A stretch of 64,000 bases of DNA, taken from NCBI RefSeq assembly GCF_900110575.1, contig NZ_FOEF01000001.1, forward strand, positions 868,001 to 932,000, written 5' to 3'. Source of the DNA: Amycolatopsis saalfeldensis (GTDB taxonomy: Bacteria; Actinomycetota; Actinomycetes; Mycobacteriales; Pseudonocardiaceae). Position numbers and translations under genes: made by a program. Of this stretch, positions 35,799 through 46,992 are shown one piece after another (position 1 is the stretch's first letter; each line of letters starts with the position of its first letter). Below the pieces are notes generated by a model. The model did no database searches, was not told the DNA's origin, and saw only the letters and a program-made list of their open reading frames with translations.

Positions 35799-35811
35799 CC
35801 GTAAGTTACGG
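35799..35811. promoter_or_regulatory. Operator in desaturase promoter
   Basis: CCGTAAGTTACGG is a perfect 13-base palindrome about 50 bases upstream of the desaturase start. A further overlapping CTTAC...GTAAG pair lies at 35786-35805. The adjacent TetR protein is the obvious candidate binder. The rest of 35756-35952 shows no gene. Confidence 0.6.
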
Positions 35812-35952
35812 TACAGGAGGTTTCCCGCCCTGGGGAGGCCCGATTTGCCCGATCCCCGGGCAGTCAACTGCTTTTACCGCGTACCCGGGGGGTACGGGGC
35901 TCACCCTCCCGCGACCGGGGTCTTCGATCATCGCTATCCTGACCAGGATCGA

Positions 35953-36024
35953 TCCGCCGTAGTGTAATCGGCAGCACTTCAGATTTTGGTTCTGACGGTT
36001 CAGGTTCGAATCCTGGCGGCGGAG
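35953..36024 (+). tRNA. tRNA-Gln (anticodon UUG)
   Basis: 72 nt. The acceptor stem TCCGCCG/CGGCGGA, D arm, anticodon stem CAGA/TCTG with loop TTTTGGT (anticodon TTG) and T arm CAGG-TTCGAAT-CCTG all pair. A CA follows the discriminator base G. Confidence 0.95.
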
Positions 36025-36059
36025 CAGCGGAACGTTCCTGGCGGCCATGGCGATGGGGG

Positions 36060-37817
36060 GTGGGGCGGCTGACCGACGAAGCGACCGACGACACGGGGGC
36101 CAGGCGCCCGACCCTCGCCGAGATGTCCGACGCCTGGCTGGTCGGCCGTGGCCGCGAACTGATCGCGGCGGTCCAGCGGCAGCCCCACGAGCAGCAGCTC
36201 GAGATCGTCGCGATCATGGACGAGCTGCTCGAAGAGACCCTGCGCCGCGGCGAGCCGTCACTGGTCGCGCAGCTGCTGCGCGCCTCCGCCTTCGCCCGGC
36301 TGGTCACGCGCGGCCTGGCCGCCGAGGCCGAGCCGCGGCTCGACGAGATGCTCGCGCACACCCGCCGCCACGGCCTTTCGCTGCTGCGCGCCGACGCGCA
36401 CGCCCTGCGCGGGCGCCGGCTGGTGCTGGCCGCGCAGGAAGACGCCGCGCTCACCGAGATCGCCAGGGCGCTGGCGATCCTCGACGACTCCACCATCCCG
36501 GACCGCCAGATCGGCATCCGCAACTGGAACCGGATGCTGTCCAACGCCCTGCTCGACTGCTGGATCGTGCTCAACCAGCTCGGCGTCTACGAGGCCGCCG
36601 AGGAGGTCCTCGGCCGCGCGCACCAGGCGATCCGCGACAGCGCGAGCCCGCACGAGATCACCCTGCAGCTGATGAACCGGGTGCGGCTGATGCTCGGCTG
36701 GGGCCTGCGGCTGGAGCGCGTCGAGCAGTACGAAGAGGCCAAGGAGAAGTTCCGCACGGCCGCGTCGATGGCGGTGGCGGCCGAGGGCCCGTTCGCCGAG
36801 TCGCTGTTCCCGCGCAAGGCCGGCGTCGCGGCCGTCGACCAGGTCGGCGTGCTCGCGTCCGCGCTCGCGCTGCACCACCCGAGCGAAGACCAGGTGGCCC
36901 GTCTGCACGAGCTGAACAGCGGCCAGCAGTTCCCGCACGAGCAGGAGATCGTCGCCATCGCGCTGGCCCGCTGCCTCGACCGGTGCGACCGCCGGGAAGA
37001 GGCGCTGCAGGTGCTGCGTGACGTCCGCGCCGCGATGAACAGGGACCTGTCGCAGCCGTCGATGCGGCTCAACGTGGCCCGCGAGCTCGCGCGCCTCGAC
37101 ACTTCGCGGGACCACCCGTCCGGCTCCAGCCCGTCGATGATCGACTACGCCACCACGCTCGAAGCGGAGATGTGGACGCTGCGCGAGTCGCAGATCGCCA
37201 CGCTGAACGCCCGCCGCGAGCACGAGCGCCTCTCCGCCGAGCACGGCGCGATCACCCAGCAGGCCCTGCAGGACCCGCTCACCGGGCTGCCGAACCGCCG
37301 CGCGCTGGACGAGCGCCTGCGCACGCTGGCCTCGTCGGCCGACGCGCAGCCGCTGGCCGTCGGGCTGGTCGACCTCGACGGCTTCAAGGGAGTCAACGAC
37401 CGCCAGTCGCACGCCGAGGGCGACAACGTGCTCCGTGTCGTCGCGAGCACGCTTCGTGACGCGTTGCGTGGTGACGACGTTGTCGCGCGGTACGGCGGCG
37501 ACGAGTTCATCGTGCTGCTCCCGGGCGCGCCGGCTTCGGCGGCGAAGATGGCGCTGGGGCGCGCAGTGAAATCCGTCGCAGACCTGCCCCATCACCTTTC
37601 GCACGGCGTCACGCTGTCGATCGGCCTGGTGTCGCTGCGGCCGCAGGAACGGGCCGAGCAGGTGCTCGCGCGGGCGGATGCCGCCATGTACCAGGCAAAA
37701 CGCGGCGGTGGCAACCAGGTGGCGTCGGCCAACTCGATGGCCACCGAAGCCGGCACCGGCTGGCCCGACGGGACCAGCCCGACCGACCCCGCGTGGGACT
37801 CCGAAGACCCCACGTAG
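36060..37817 (+). CDS. Diguanylate cyclase with helical-repeat sensor region
   Basis: 585 residues. The first ~380 are all-helical with TPR-like pairs and end in a coiled segment (TLRESQIATLNARREHERLS). The GGDEF domain begins at QDPLTGLPNRRAL and has an intact active site RYGGDEF near residue 480. Five residues upstream is RGDD, the RxxD inhibitory site, so product feedback is expected. It makes c-di-GMP from GTP. No membrane segment is seen, so the sensing part is cytoplasmic. The GTG start lies 36 bases after the tRNA; an in-frame ATG is at 36123. Confidence 0.9.
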   Translation: MGRLTDEATDDTGARRPTLAEMSDAWLVGRGRELIAAVQRQPHEQQLEIVAIMDELLEETLRRGEPSLVAQLLRASAFARLVTRGLAAEAEPRLDEMLAHTRRHGLSLLRADAHALRGRRLVLAAQEDAALTEIARALAILDDSTIPDRQIGIRNWNRMLSNALLDCWIVLNQLGVYEAAEEVLGRAHQAIRDSASPHEITLQLMNRVRLMLGWGLRLERVEQYEEAKEKFRTAASMAVAAEGPFAESLFPRKAGVAAVDQVGVLASALALHHPSEDQVARLHELNSGQQFPHEQEIVAIALARCLDRCDRREEALQVLRDVRAAMNRDLSQPSMRLNVARELARLDTSRDHPSGSSPSMIDYATTLEAEMWTLRESQIATLNARREHERLSAEHGAITQQALQDPLTGLPNRRALDERLRTLASSADAQPLAVGLVDLDGFKGVNDRQSHAEGDNVLRVVASTLRDALRGDDVVARYGGDEFIVLLPGAPASAAKMALGRAVKSVADLPHHLSHGVTLSIGLVSLRPQERAEQVLARADAAMYQAKRGGGNQVASANSMATEAGTGWPDGTSPTDPAWDSEDPT

Positions 37818-37865
37818 GATCGTTGGCCGAGAAGCAACCCCACCGGTGAATCATTGGGAGTGTCG

Positions 37866-39359
37866 TTGAGCGGCCCGCTGAGCACGCTGATCCTCGCCGC
37901 GGGTGAGGGCACCCGCATGCGCTCGTCCACCCCCAAGGTGCTGCACCCGATCGCCGGGCGCCCCTTGGTGGAGCACGCGGTCCGCGCCGCGGCCGGACTG
38001 GACCCGGAACACCTCGTCGTGGTGATCGGCCACGGCCGTGAAGCCGTCGGCGCCGAGCTGGCGCGCGTCGGCGGAGTACTGGGCCGCGAAGTCACCACCG
38101 CCGTGCAGGCCGAGCAGAAGGGCACCGGGCACGCCGTTTCCTGCGCGCTGCACGAGCTGCCGGACGGCCTGACCGGCACCGTGCTCGTCAGCTACGGCGA
38201 CGTGCCGCTGCTGGACACCGAGACGCTGTCCGCGCTGCTGGCCGAGCACACCGGCTCCGGCAACGCGGTCACCGTGCTCACCGCCGTGGTCGCCGACCCG
38301 TCCGGCTACGGCCGGATCGTGCGCGACGAAGCGGGCGGCGTGAGCGCGATCGTCGAGCACAAGGACGCGACCCCGGCGCAGCACGAAATCCAGGAGATCA
38401 ACTCGGGCGTCTACGCGTTCGACGCCGCAGTGCTGACCGACGGCCTCTCGCGCCTGTCGACCGACAACGCGCAGGGCGAGCTATATCTGACCGACGTGCT
38501 CGGCATCGCCCGCGACGACGGCAAGGGCGTCGGCGCGCTGGTCGTCGACGACCCGTGGGTCACCGAGGGTGTGAACGACCGCGTGCAGCTCTCCGTGCTG
38601 GGCGCGGAGTACAACCGCCGGATCGTGCGCCGCTGGCAGCGCGAGGGCGTGACCGTGACCGACCCGGGCACCACCTGGATCGAGGCGGACGTGAAGCTCT
38701 CCCGCGACGTCCTGCTGGAGCCGAACACGCAGCTCAAGGGCGCCACCTCGGTCGGTGAGGGCTCGGTGGTCGGCCCGGACACCACGCTCACCGACGTGGT
38801 CATCGGCGCGCACGCCTCGGTCGTGCGCGTGCACGGCTCCGGCTCCGAGCTGGGCGACGGCGTCAACGTCGGCCCGTACACCTACCTGCGGCCGGGCACG
38901 AAGCTCGGCGCCAAGGGCAAGCTGGGCGCGTTCGTCGAGACCAAGAACGCGGAAATCGGCGACGGCACGAAGGTGCCGCACCTGACCTACGTCGGCGACG
39001 CGAAGATCGGCGAGCACAGCAACATCGGCTGCTCCAGCGTGTTCGTGAACTACGACGGCGTGGGCAAGCACCACACCGTCGTCGGCTCCCACGTGCGCCT
39101 CGGCGCGGACAACACGCTGGTAGCGCCGGTGCGGATCGGCGACGGCGCTTACAGTGGGGCGGGTGCGGTCATCCGCGACGACGTCCCGCCAGGCGCGCTG
39201 GCGGTGTCGGCGGGCCCGCAGCGCACCATCGAAGGCTGGGCGGGCCGGCGCAGGCCGGGCACACCCGCGGCGGAGGCGGCGGAAGCCGCACTCGCCGCGC
39301 AGCAGGACACCGCCGTGTCCTTGGCAGAATCAGGAACCGACGGGGAGTCGCCAGCATGA
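37866..39359 (+). CDS. glmU: Bifunctional GlmU uridyltransferase/acetyltransferase
   Basis: 497 residues. The N-terminal pyrophosphorylase has LILAAGEGTRM and KVLHPIAGRPL. The C-terminal half is a left-handed beta-helix of hexapeptide repeats with PYTYLRPG, GAFVETKNAEIGDGTKVPHL and the loop NYDGVGKHHT. It converts GlcN-1-P to UDP-GlcNAc for peptidoglycan. The preferred start is TTG at 37866, with GGGAG five bases upstream; GTG at 37860 is possible. Its stop overlaps the prs start. Confidence 0.96.
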   Translation: MSGPLSTLILAAGEGTRMRSSTPKVLHPIAGRPLVEHAVRAAAGLDPEHLVVVIGHGREAVGAELARVGGVLGREVTTAVQAEQKGTGHAVSCALHELPDGLTGTVLVSYGDVPLLDTETLSALLAEHTGSGNAVTVLTAVVADPSGYGRIVRDEAGGVSAIVEHKDATPAQHEIQEINSGVYAFDAAVLTDGLSRLSTDNAQGELYLTDVLGIARDDGKGVGALVVDDPWVTEGVNDRVQLSVLGAEYNRRIVRRWQREGVTVTDPGTTWIEADVKLSRDVLLEPNTQLKGATSVGEGSVVGPDTTLTDVVIGAHASVVRVHGSGSELGDGVNVGPYTYLRPGTKLGAKGKLGAFVETKNAEIGDGTKVPHLTYVGDAKIGEHSNIGCSSVFVNYDGVGKHHTVVGSHVRLGADNTLVAPVRIGDGAYSGAGAVIRDDVPPGALAVSAGPQRTIEGWAGRRRPGTPAAEAAEAALAAQQDTAVSLAESGTDGESPA

Positions 39360-40336
39360 GCCAGAAGTCCGGGACGCCGAAGAAGAACCTGATGCTCTTC
39401 TCCGGCCGCGCACACCGGGAACTCGCGGAGGAGGTCGCCGAGAACCTCGGCGTCCAGATCACCCCGCAGACCGCGCACACCTTCGCCAACGGCGAGCTGT
39501 TCGTGCGGTTCGAGGAGTCGGTGCGCGGCACCGACGCCTTCGTGATCCAGGCGCACACCACGCCCATCAACGAGTACGTGATGGAGCAGCTGATCATGGT
39601 GGACGCGCTCAAGCGGGCGAGCGCGAAGCGGATCACCGTGGTGATGCCGTTCTACCCGTACGCGCGGCAGGACAAGAAGCACAAGGGCCGCGAGCCGATC
39701 TCGGCCCGGCTGATCGCGGACCTGTTCAAGACCGCGGGCGCCGACCGGATCATGACGGTCGACCTGCACACCGCGCAGATCCAGGGCTTCTTCGACGGCC
39801 CCGTCGACCACCTGATGGCCCAGTCGGTGCTCGCCGACCACATCAAGGCCACCTACGGCGACGCGGACATCACCGTCGTCTCGCCGGACTCGGGCCGGGT
39901 GCGCCTGGCCGAGAAGTGGGCGCAGCAGCTGGGCGACCGGCCGATCGCGTTCATCCACAAGACGCGCGACCCGGACAAGCCCAACCAGGCGGTGGCCAAC
40001 CGCGTGGTCGGCAAGGTGCAGGGCAAGCTCTGCGTGCTGATCGACGACATGATCGACACCGGCGGCACGATCGTGAAGGCCACCGAGGCGCTGATCCAGG
40101 AGGGCGCGGCGGACGTGGTCATCGCGACCACGCACGGCATCCTCTCCGACCCGGCGACCGAGCGGCTCTCGCAGTGCAAGGCCCGCGAGGTCATCGTCAC
40201 CAACACCCTGCCGATCCCGGAGGAGAAGCGCTTCCCGGGGCTGACGGTGCTGTCCATCGCGCCGATGCTCGCGGAGGCCATCCAGCAGGTGTTCGAGGAC
40301 GGCTCGGTCACCTCGCTGTTCGACGGCGCCGCCTGA
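39356..40336 (+). CDS. prs: Ribose-phosphate pyrophosphokinase
   Basis: 326 residues of full-length PRPP synthetase. The binding region is VDLHTAQIQGFFDGPVDHL and the PRPP loop is VLIDDMIDTGGTI; the FANGE and YARQDKKHKGREPIS segments also match. It makes PRPP from ribose 5-phosphate and ATP for nucleotide, His and Trp synthesis. It is coupled to glmU by a four-base overlap (ATGA), the usual actinobacterial order. Confidence 0.97.
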   Translation: MSQKSGTPKKNLMLFSGRAHRELAEEVAENLGVQITPQTAHTFANGELFVRFEESVRGTDAFVIQAHTTPINEYVMEQLIMVDALKRASAKRITVVMPFYPYARQDKKHKGREPISARLIADLFKTAGADRIMTVDLHTAQIQGFFDGPVDHLMAQSVLADHIKATYGDADITVVSPDSGRVRLAEKWAQQLGDRPIAFIHKTRDPDKPNQAVANRVVGKVQGKLCVLIDDMIDTGGTIVKATEALIQEGAADVVIATTHGILSDPATERLSQCKAREVIVTNTLPIPEEKRFPGLTVLSIAPMLAEAIQQVFEDGSVTSLFDGAA

Positions 40337-40358
40337 CCCGCGTCCGGAAAGCCCTCGT

Positions 40359-40396
40359 TTTCGCCGCCGGTGAACCTCGGTCCGCCGGCGGCGAAA
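40359..40396 (+). terminator. Terminator after glmU-prs
   Basis: Perfect 12-base inverted repeat TTTCGCCGCCGG/CCGGCGGCGAAA with a 14-base loop, 22 bases after the prs stop. Confidence 0.75.
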
Positions 40397-40436
40397 TCGT
40401 CTCCGCCGCCGCCCCGGCAGGCGCTAGTTTCGCCGC

Positions 40437-41324
40437 ATGGGGAAATTCAAGTTCGGCATCAGCTTCCGCGGGGTCACCGACCGGGCCGAGTGGACGGCCA
40501 AGTGCCGCCGGGCCGAAGAGCTGGGCTACGACGTCATCACGGTGCCCGATCACCTCGGCCCCGGCCGGCCCGCGCCGTTCCCGGCGCTGGTGGCCGCGGC
40601 CGCCGTCACCGAGCGGCCGCGAGTGGGCACGCTGGTGTCCAACGTGCCGTTCTACAACCTGGCGCTCTTCGCGCGTGACGTCGCGAGCACCGACGCGCTG
40701 ACCGGCGGCCGGCTCGACCTCGGGCTCGGTTCCGGGCATATGAAGTCCGAGTTCGACGACGCCGGGCTGCCGTGGCGCAAGGCGGCCGAGCGGATCGATT
40801 ACCTGGTCGAAGGGCTCGACGAGCTGAAGACCCGGCTGGCGGACGAGGGCGGGCTGCCGCGTCTGCTGATCGCGGGCAACAGCGACGGGGTGCTGCGCCT
40901 CGCCGCGGAGCACGCCGACATCGCCGGTTTCGCGGGGCTGAGGCAGGACCGCGGGAAGCCACCGGGCACCTTCGTGCTCGACAACGCCGAGGCGATGGAC
41001 GAACGCGTCCGGTTCTTCCGCTCACTCGCCGGCGACCGCGAGGTCGAGTACAACATGCTGGTCCAGCGCGTGGTCGTGACCGAAGACCGGCGCGCCGCCG
41101 CGGCCGAGTGGCACGCGGACACCGACGAGCGCTCGGTCGAGAACCGCTCAGTAGAGAACACCGACGAGCTGCTGGACGCGCCGCAACTGCTCCTCGGCAC
41201 GGTGGACGAGATCGTCCAACAGCTCGTCGACCGCCGTGAGCGCTACGGGTTCTCCTACATCACCGTGTTCGAGGCGATGCTGGAAACGTTCGCGCCGGTG
41301 GTCGCCGAGCTGCGCGGCCGGTAG
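40437..41324 (+). CDS. LLM-class F420-dependent oxidoreductase
   Basis: 295 residues of the luciferase-like TIM barrel. It opens FKFGISFRG, with DVITVPDHLG, a GTLVSNVPFYNLALFARD segment and the conserved TGGRLDLGLGSG. The subgroup is that of F420-dependent oxidoreductases rather than FMN monooxygenases. The substrate is unknown. It stands alone behind the prs terminator and converges with a TetR gene seven bases away. Confidence 0.85.
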   Translation: MGKFKFGISFRGVTDRAEWTAKCRRAEELGYDVITVPDHLGPGRPAPFPALVAAAAVTERPRVGTLVSNVPFYNLALFARDVASTDALTGGRLDLGLGSGHMKSEFDDAGLPWRKAAERIDYLVEGLDELKTRLADEGGLPRLLIAGNSDGVLRLAAEHADIAGFAGLRQDRGKPPGTFVLDNAEAMDERVRFFRSLAGDREVEYNMLVQRVVVTEDRRAAAAEWHADTDERSVENRSVENTDELLDAPQLLLGTVDEIVQQLVDRRERYGFSYITVFEAMLETFAPVVAELRGR

Positions 41325-41331
41325 CGGGTTT

Positions 41332-41985
41332 TCATTGCTCTGTAATGCTTTCCGCCGCTGAGCGGACCTTGGCGACGGCCTCGCCGGCGATCAGGGTCAG
41401 CACGCGGCCGAGCAGGTCGTCCGGGACGGCCTCGTCGTCGATGTCCGACTCGACGGCGAGGCCGTTGCTCAGCGCCAGCAGGATCACGGCGAACTCCCGC
41501 GGCGGCAGCGGCAGCTCCAGGTCGAACCCCTCGGCCAGCCGTTCCAGCGCCCGCGCGATGGTCGTGCGCACCTCGCGGCGGCGCAGCTTCAACGCGTCGC
41601 GCCGGTGCTCGTCGTGGTGGGCCAGCGCGAAGAACTCCGCGAGCAGCCGGTGCCAGACGGCGTCCGTGCGCATCTCGTGCATCAGCACCGCCGCGACGCA
41701 TCCCAGGCCCACGCCGCCGTCGCCGGCCTCCGCGAAGCCGGCCAGGCTCGCCTCGAGCCGGTGCGCGGCGTGCTCCTCCATCAGCGCCAGCACCAGCTCG
41801 TCCTTCGACGCGAAGCTCGAGTACACCGCGCCCTTGGTCAGTCCCGCGGCCGCGGCGACCTCGGTCAGCTTCGACGCCGCGATCCCGCGCTCGCCGAAGA
41901 CGGTGAACGCCGCGTCGAGGATGCGACGGCGGGTTTCGGACCGCGTCGGCCGCGTCCGGCCGGGTCCGGGTTCCAGCGCGGCCAT
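41332..41985 (-). CDS. TetR-family regulator of acyl-CoA ligase
   Basis: 217 residues with HTH SETRRRILDAAFTVFGERGI...LTEVAAAAGLTKGAVYSSFASKDEL. It is divergent from the long-chain acyl-CoA ligase gene, and the 82-base gap between them has palindromic sites. By this context it is a repressor of fatty acid activation. Confidence 0.9.
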   Translation of the reverse strand: MAALEPGPGRTRPTRSETRRRILDAAFTVFGERGIAASKLTEVAAAAGLTKGAVYSSFASKDELVLALMEEHAAHRLEASLAGFAEAGDGGVGLGCVAAVLMHEMRTDAVWHRLLAEFFALAHHDEHRRDALKLRRREVRTTIARALERLAEGFDLELPLPPREFAVILLALSNGLAVESDIDDEAVPDDLLGRVLTLIAGEAVAKVRSAAESITEQ

Positions 41986-42043
41986 CGGCCGGTCCTCCCT
42001 GATCTGGGTCTTGACTTTGGCGAGCCCAACTCCATACCTTCAA

Positions 42044-42054
42044 GTATCCAATAC
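42044..42054. promoter_or_regulatory. TetR operator candidate, acyl-CoA ligase promoter
   Basis: GTATCCAATAC is a perfect palindrome (GTAT-cca-ATAC). It sits inside a wider pair ATACCT...AGGTAT and partly overlaps the leader of the ligase gene, 13 bases before its ATG. Occupancy would block transcription of the ligase. Confidence 0.55.
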
Positions 42055-42067
42055 CCGGAGGTATCCA

Positions 42068-43810
<1,743 letters not shown>

Positions 43811-43857
43811 TCCACCGGCAACGCCGCCGGTGAGCCCCTGAGGAAGGAAGCTTCTCG

Positions 43858-44724
43858 ATGAGGATGCGATTGCGGACCAAAGCGGCTGTGCTGGCCGCCG
43901 CGGCGCTCGTGACGGCGGCGTTCACCGCCGCCCCGGCGCAGGCGGCGACCGGCGGCGACAACGACCCGTCCTGCCGGCCGAGCGCCGCGCACCCCCACCC
44001 CGTGGTCTTCCTCCACGGGCTGGGCGCCACCTACTACGAGGACCTGAACTTCATGCAGTCGGCCGTCGCGGCCAAGGGCTACTGCACGTTCAGCCAGACC
44101 TACGGCGCCTACCCGGGCTTCCCCGTGGTCGGCGGGCTGCGCCCGATCGCCGACTCCGCGGCCGAGATCAAGGCGTTCATCGGCCGGGTGCTGGCCGAGA
44201 CCGGTGCGTCCAAAGTGGACATCGTCGGGCATTCCGAGGGCGGCTTCCAGTCCCTCTACGTGACCAAGACCCAGGGCATCGCGGACAAGATCGGCACCGT
44301 GGTGGCCATCGCGCCGCCCACCCACGGCACCACCTTCGGCGGGCTGACCAAGCTCGCGTACCTGCTGGGCCAGGGCGAGCGTGACGCCGTCGGCCAGGCG
44401 CTGTCCACGCTCGGCTGCCCGGCCTGCGACAACCTGATCACCGACGGCGCCGCGGTCACCACGCTGGACAACGGACCGATCGCCCAGCCCGGCGTGCGCT
44501 ACACGGTCCTCACTTCGCGGGCCGACGAGCTGGTCACGCCCACCGACACCGCGTTCGTCCGCGAGCCGGGCGTGGACAACCAGTACGTCCAGGACACCTG
44601 CCCGTTCGACCCGGTGGGCCACATCGGCGAGGCCTACGACCTCAACGTCTGGAACCTGGTCACCAACGCGCTCGACCCCGCGCACGCCACGAAGTTCCTC
44701 TGTGTGGTGGGCTCCCCGGGCTGA
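43858..44724 (+). CDS. Secreted lipase/esterase
   Basis: 288 residues. A Sec signal peptide (MRMRLRTKAAVLAAAALV...PAQAA) precedes an alpha/beta hydrolase with the HGLG oxyanion segment (VVFLHGLGAT) and nucleophile elbow GHSEGG. The acid and His are probably in DELVTP and PVGHIGE. Several Cys (CRP, YCTF, CPACD) suggest disulfides. The length fits the small class of actinobacterial triacylglycerol lipases. It lies 47 bases after the acyl-CoA ligase, so released fatty acids may be used together. Confidence 0.9.
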   Translation: MRMRLRTKAAVLAAAALVTAAFTAAPAQAATGGDNDPSCRPSAAHPHPVVFLHGLGATYYEDLNFMQSAVAAKGYCTFSQTYGAYPGFPVVGGLRPIADSAAEIKAFIGRVLAETGASKVDIVGHSEGGFQSLYVTKTQGIADKIGTVVAIAPPTHGTTFGGLTKLAYLLGQGERDAVGQALSTLGCPACDNLITDGAAVTTLDNGPIAQPGVRYTVLTSRADELVTPTDTAFVREPGVDNQYVQDTCPFDPVGHIGEAYDLNVWNLVTNALDPAHATKFLCVVGSPG

Positions 44725-44732
44725 CCGGTCAG

Positions 44733-44782
44733 GACTCGTGAGTGTTCCTGCCGGTGGGAACCGTCACGAACACTCACGAGTC
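44733..44782. repeat. Dispersed palindromic element, copy 2
   Basis: GACTCGTGAGTGTTC and its complement form perfect 15-base arms around an imperfect inner stem (ccggt...accgt). It lies between two convergent genes and can stop transcription from both. Confidence 0.8.
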
Positions 44783-44784
44783 GG

Positions 44785-45429
44785 TCAGTAGGCGACGGTG
44801 AATCGTGCCCGCGGGTGCTTCGGCTCGTCGATCTCGTCGACGAAGGCGATCGCGTAGTCCGCGCCGCTGATCCTCGAGTGGCCGTCCTCGTCCGACAGCA
44901 GGACGTCGCCGCCCAGGCGGAACTCGCCGGTGCGCTCGCCGGCGTTCCAGGCGCCGAACTCGGCGGCCGGGCTGACGTAGAACCAGTCGTCACCCTCGGG
45001 CAGCGCGCGCAGGGCCGCGAGGACGTCGGCGTGGCTGCCCGCCTCCGCCTTGTACTCGTCCGGGAATTCCGGGGTGTCGATCAGCCGCGGGCCGCCCTCG
45101 GCGACGTGCAGCGAGCCCGCCCCGCCGACGAACGACAGGCGCGCGCCGGCCGCGCGGGCCGCGTCCACCAGCGTCGGCACGGCGTCCAGCAGGCGACGGC
45201 CCTCGTCATCCGCGCGACCCGGCGTCGCGACCACGATCACGTCGGCGCCGCGGGTCACGTCCGTGACGAAGCCGGCGTCGTGCATCGAACCCGCGCGCGC
45301 CTCGACGCCGTCCGGCAGGCCTTCAGCCTTACGCGCGACGCCGACCACCGAATGGCCGCGCCGCAGCGCCTCCTCCGTGATCCGGCCGCCGGCGTACCCC
45401 GTCGCGCCGAACACCACCAGCTTGCTCAT
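44785..45429 (-). CDS. NAD(P)H-binding NmrA/YwnB-like oxidoreductase
   Basis: 214 residues with an N-terminal Rossmann motif GATGYAGGRITEEALRRGH and the FVGGAGSL and DWFYVSPAAEF strands of the NAD(P)-binding atypical SDR group (YwnB/NmrA). No catalytic Tyr-x3-Lys is present, so it may sense redox state or reduce an unknown quinone-like substrate. Its promoter is within the ~100-base gap that separates it from the lipoprotein gene. Confidence 0.85.
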   Translation of the reverse strand: MSKLVVFGATGYAGGRITEEALRRGHSVVGVARKAEGLPDGVEARAGSMHDAGFVTDVTRGADVIVVATPGRADDEGRRLLDAVPTLVDAARAAGARLSFVGGAGSLHVAEGGPRLIDTPEFPDEYKAEAGSHADVLAALRALPEGDDWFYVSPAAEFGAWNAGERTGEFRLGGDVLLSDEDGHSRISGADYAIAFVDEIDEPKHPRARFTVAY

Positions 45430-45532
45430 GACCGCTCCTCACCCAAGGACTCCGTGCTTGACGGCGCCGATGGTAAGGACGGGTGATCGGCTACTTCAAC
45501 GAAACCAACGCACCCGCGGGTAGGCGTGCAGG

Positions 45533-46660
45533 TCAGCCGCCGAGCGCGGCGAAGGACGTCGCCAGCTTCTGCTTCACGGCGTTCGCGTCGAACGGCACCC
45601 GGACCTCGGCGACGGCCGTCGGCTTGGCCAGCACCTGGTAGCTGGCCGTGCGGTTCGGCAGCGAGAACTTGACCGAGCAGGACATCGTGATCGTCGCGTC
45701 CGCCGCCGCGTCGCCCTGGGTGGTGCAGGTCTGCGAGCCGAGCGCGTCGGCGCTCATCTCGACGGTCAGCGTCACGTGCACCACCGGCTTCGGGTCCGAG
45801 TCGCCGCCCACCACGCTGGTCGAGACGTCCACCGAGGTGGTGCAGGAGCCGACGAAGTCCTTGCAGTCGAGCTTGTCGTTCAGCACCGCGACGCTGGCCT
45901 GCGCGAGTCCCTCGAACGGCTGGCCCAGCCCGCCCACGGCGTTGTCGAAGTCGGTGTGGAACTTCTTCAGCTCGTCACCGGCGATCGGGCGGACCTGGAA
46001 CCCGGCGCCGAGCTTCGCCCCGCCCTGCGGGTCGATCAGCGCCGGCGCGAAGCCCACCACGCGGTTCGGCTGCGCGGCGGTCACCTGGAGGGTGCCGAGG
46101 CCGCCGCCGAGCTGGTACGCCTCCGTGCCGTCGGGCTGCTTCTGCCGCACCGGCTCGGCCGTCTGGTTCAGCGTGGCCAGCGACTTGCCCAGCTCGTCCG
46201 CGAGCTTGCCCGGCGCGAGCTTCGCCCCCGGGTCCACGGGCAGCTCGGTGCCGACGGTGTGCACCCAGCCGGTGCCGAACCGGGCACTGCTGTCCTCCAG
46301 CCCGTGCGCCTTCCAGTAGTCCGCGTTCGCGGAGACGTACAGCTCGCCGCCGACCTGCACGATCTGCACGGCCTGGCCCTCGAACGGCAGCGTGCCGATC
46401 CCGTCGCCGTCGCGCGTGACCCGGAAGGTCAGGTCCGCGGGCTTGCCGGAGGCGTCCTTGACCGTGGTGTCGTACTGCAGCGCCGGTGCCTGCCGCAGCG
46501 CGTCGAGCGCCGCGGCGACGGCGGTCTTCTGCGCCGCGAGCCGGTCGGCTTTCTGCTGGTCGGCGGCCGAAACCCCGGCCGAACCGGACACCGCGACCTG
46601 GCAGCCCGCGAGCAGCCCGCCCATCAGCACGACCGCCACGGCGGTCCATCGAGCCCGCAT
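45533..46660 (-). CDS. Secreted lipoprotein of unknown function
   Basis: 375 residues starting MRARWTAVAVVLMGGLLAGC with a canonical lipobox (LLAGC). The mature part is beta-rich, with LQYDTTVKDASGKPADLTFRV and a later half having four Cys (DCKDFVGSCTT, CTTQGD, MSCSV), suggesting disulfides. No enzymatic motif is seen. The layout loosely recalls LppX/LprG-like actinobacterial lipoproteins that carry lipids, but the similarity is weak and not claimed. Confidence 0.75.
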   Translation of the reverse strand: MRARWTAVAVVLMGGLLAGCQVAVSGSAGVSAADQQKADRLAAQKTAVAAALDALRQAPALQYDTTVKDASGKPADLTFRVTRDGDGIGTLPFEGQAVQIVQVGGELYVSANADYWKAHGLEDSSARFGTGWVHTVGTELPVDPGAKLAPGKLADELGKSLATLNQTAEPVRQKQPDGTEAYQLGGGLGTLQVTAAQPNRVVGFAPALIDPQGGAKLGAGFQVRPIAGDELKKFHTDFDNAVGGLGQPFEGLAQASVAVLNDKLDCKDFVGSCTTSVDVSTSVVGGDSDPKPVVHVTLTVEMSADALGSQTCTTQGDAAADATITMSCSVKFSLPNRTASYQVLAKPTAVAEVRVPFDANAVKQKLATSFAALGG

Positions 46661-46992
46661 TCCCGCCCCTCTTTCCGCCGGGATCATCTCATCCCCGCGA
46701 CCGGTGCCGGGAGCACCTTTATTGTGTCGTCACCCACCGCCCGGCCCAAGGTCGGCGCGCGCGGGCGCCCCCGTCGTCACCGCACCGGCCCAGGCTGGTC
46801 TACACTTCTCGAGTTGTCTCGGCGAGGCGGGTGCACCATTCGGTGCCCAGCGTGATCGACGCGGCGGTTTGAGAAGCCCCCGTGGACCCCTCACGCCCGG
46901 TACTCGCCGCCGTACGCAACCGCCCCGAGCAGAGATCGACGATCCCCGCCGCCACTGCTGCACCGCATCGTGATTTGAAGGAGTGCTACACC
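46661..46992 (+). promoter_or_regulatory. Divergent promoters and L25 leader
   Basis: 332 bases without a gene between the lipoprotein gene and rplY. The TACACT at 46801-46806 could be the -10 of the rplY promoter, giving a leader of ~185 nt. No known ribosomal-protein leader structure is evident. Confidence 0.4.
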
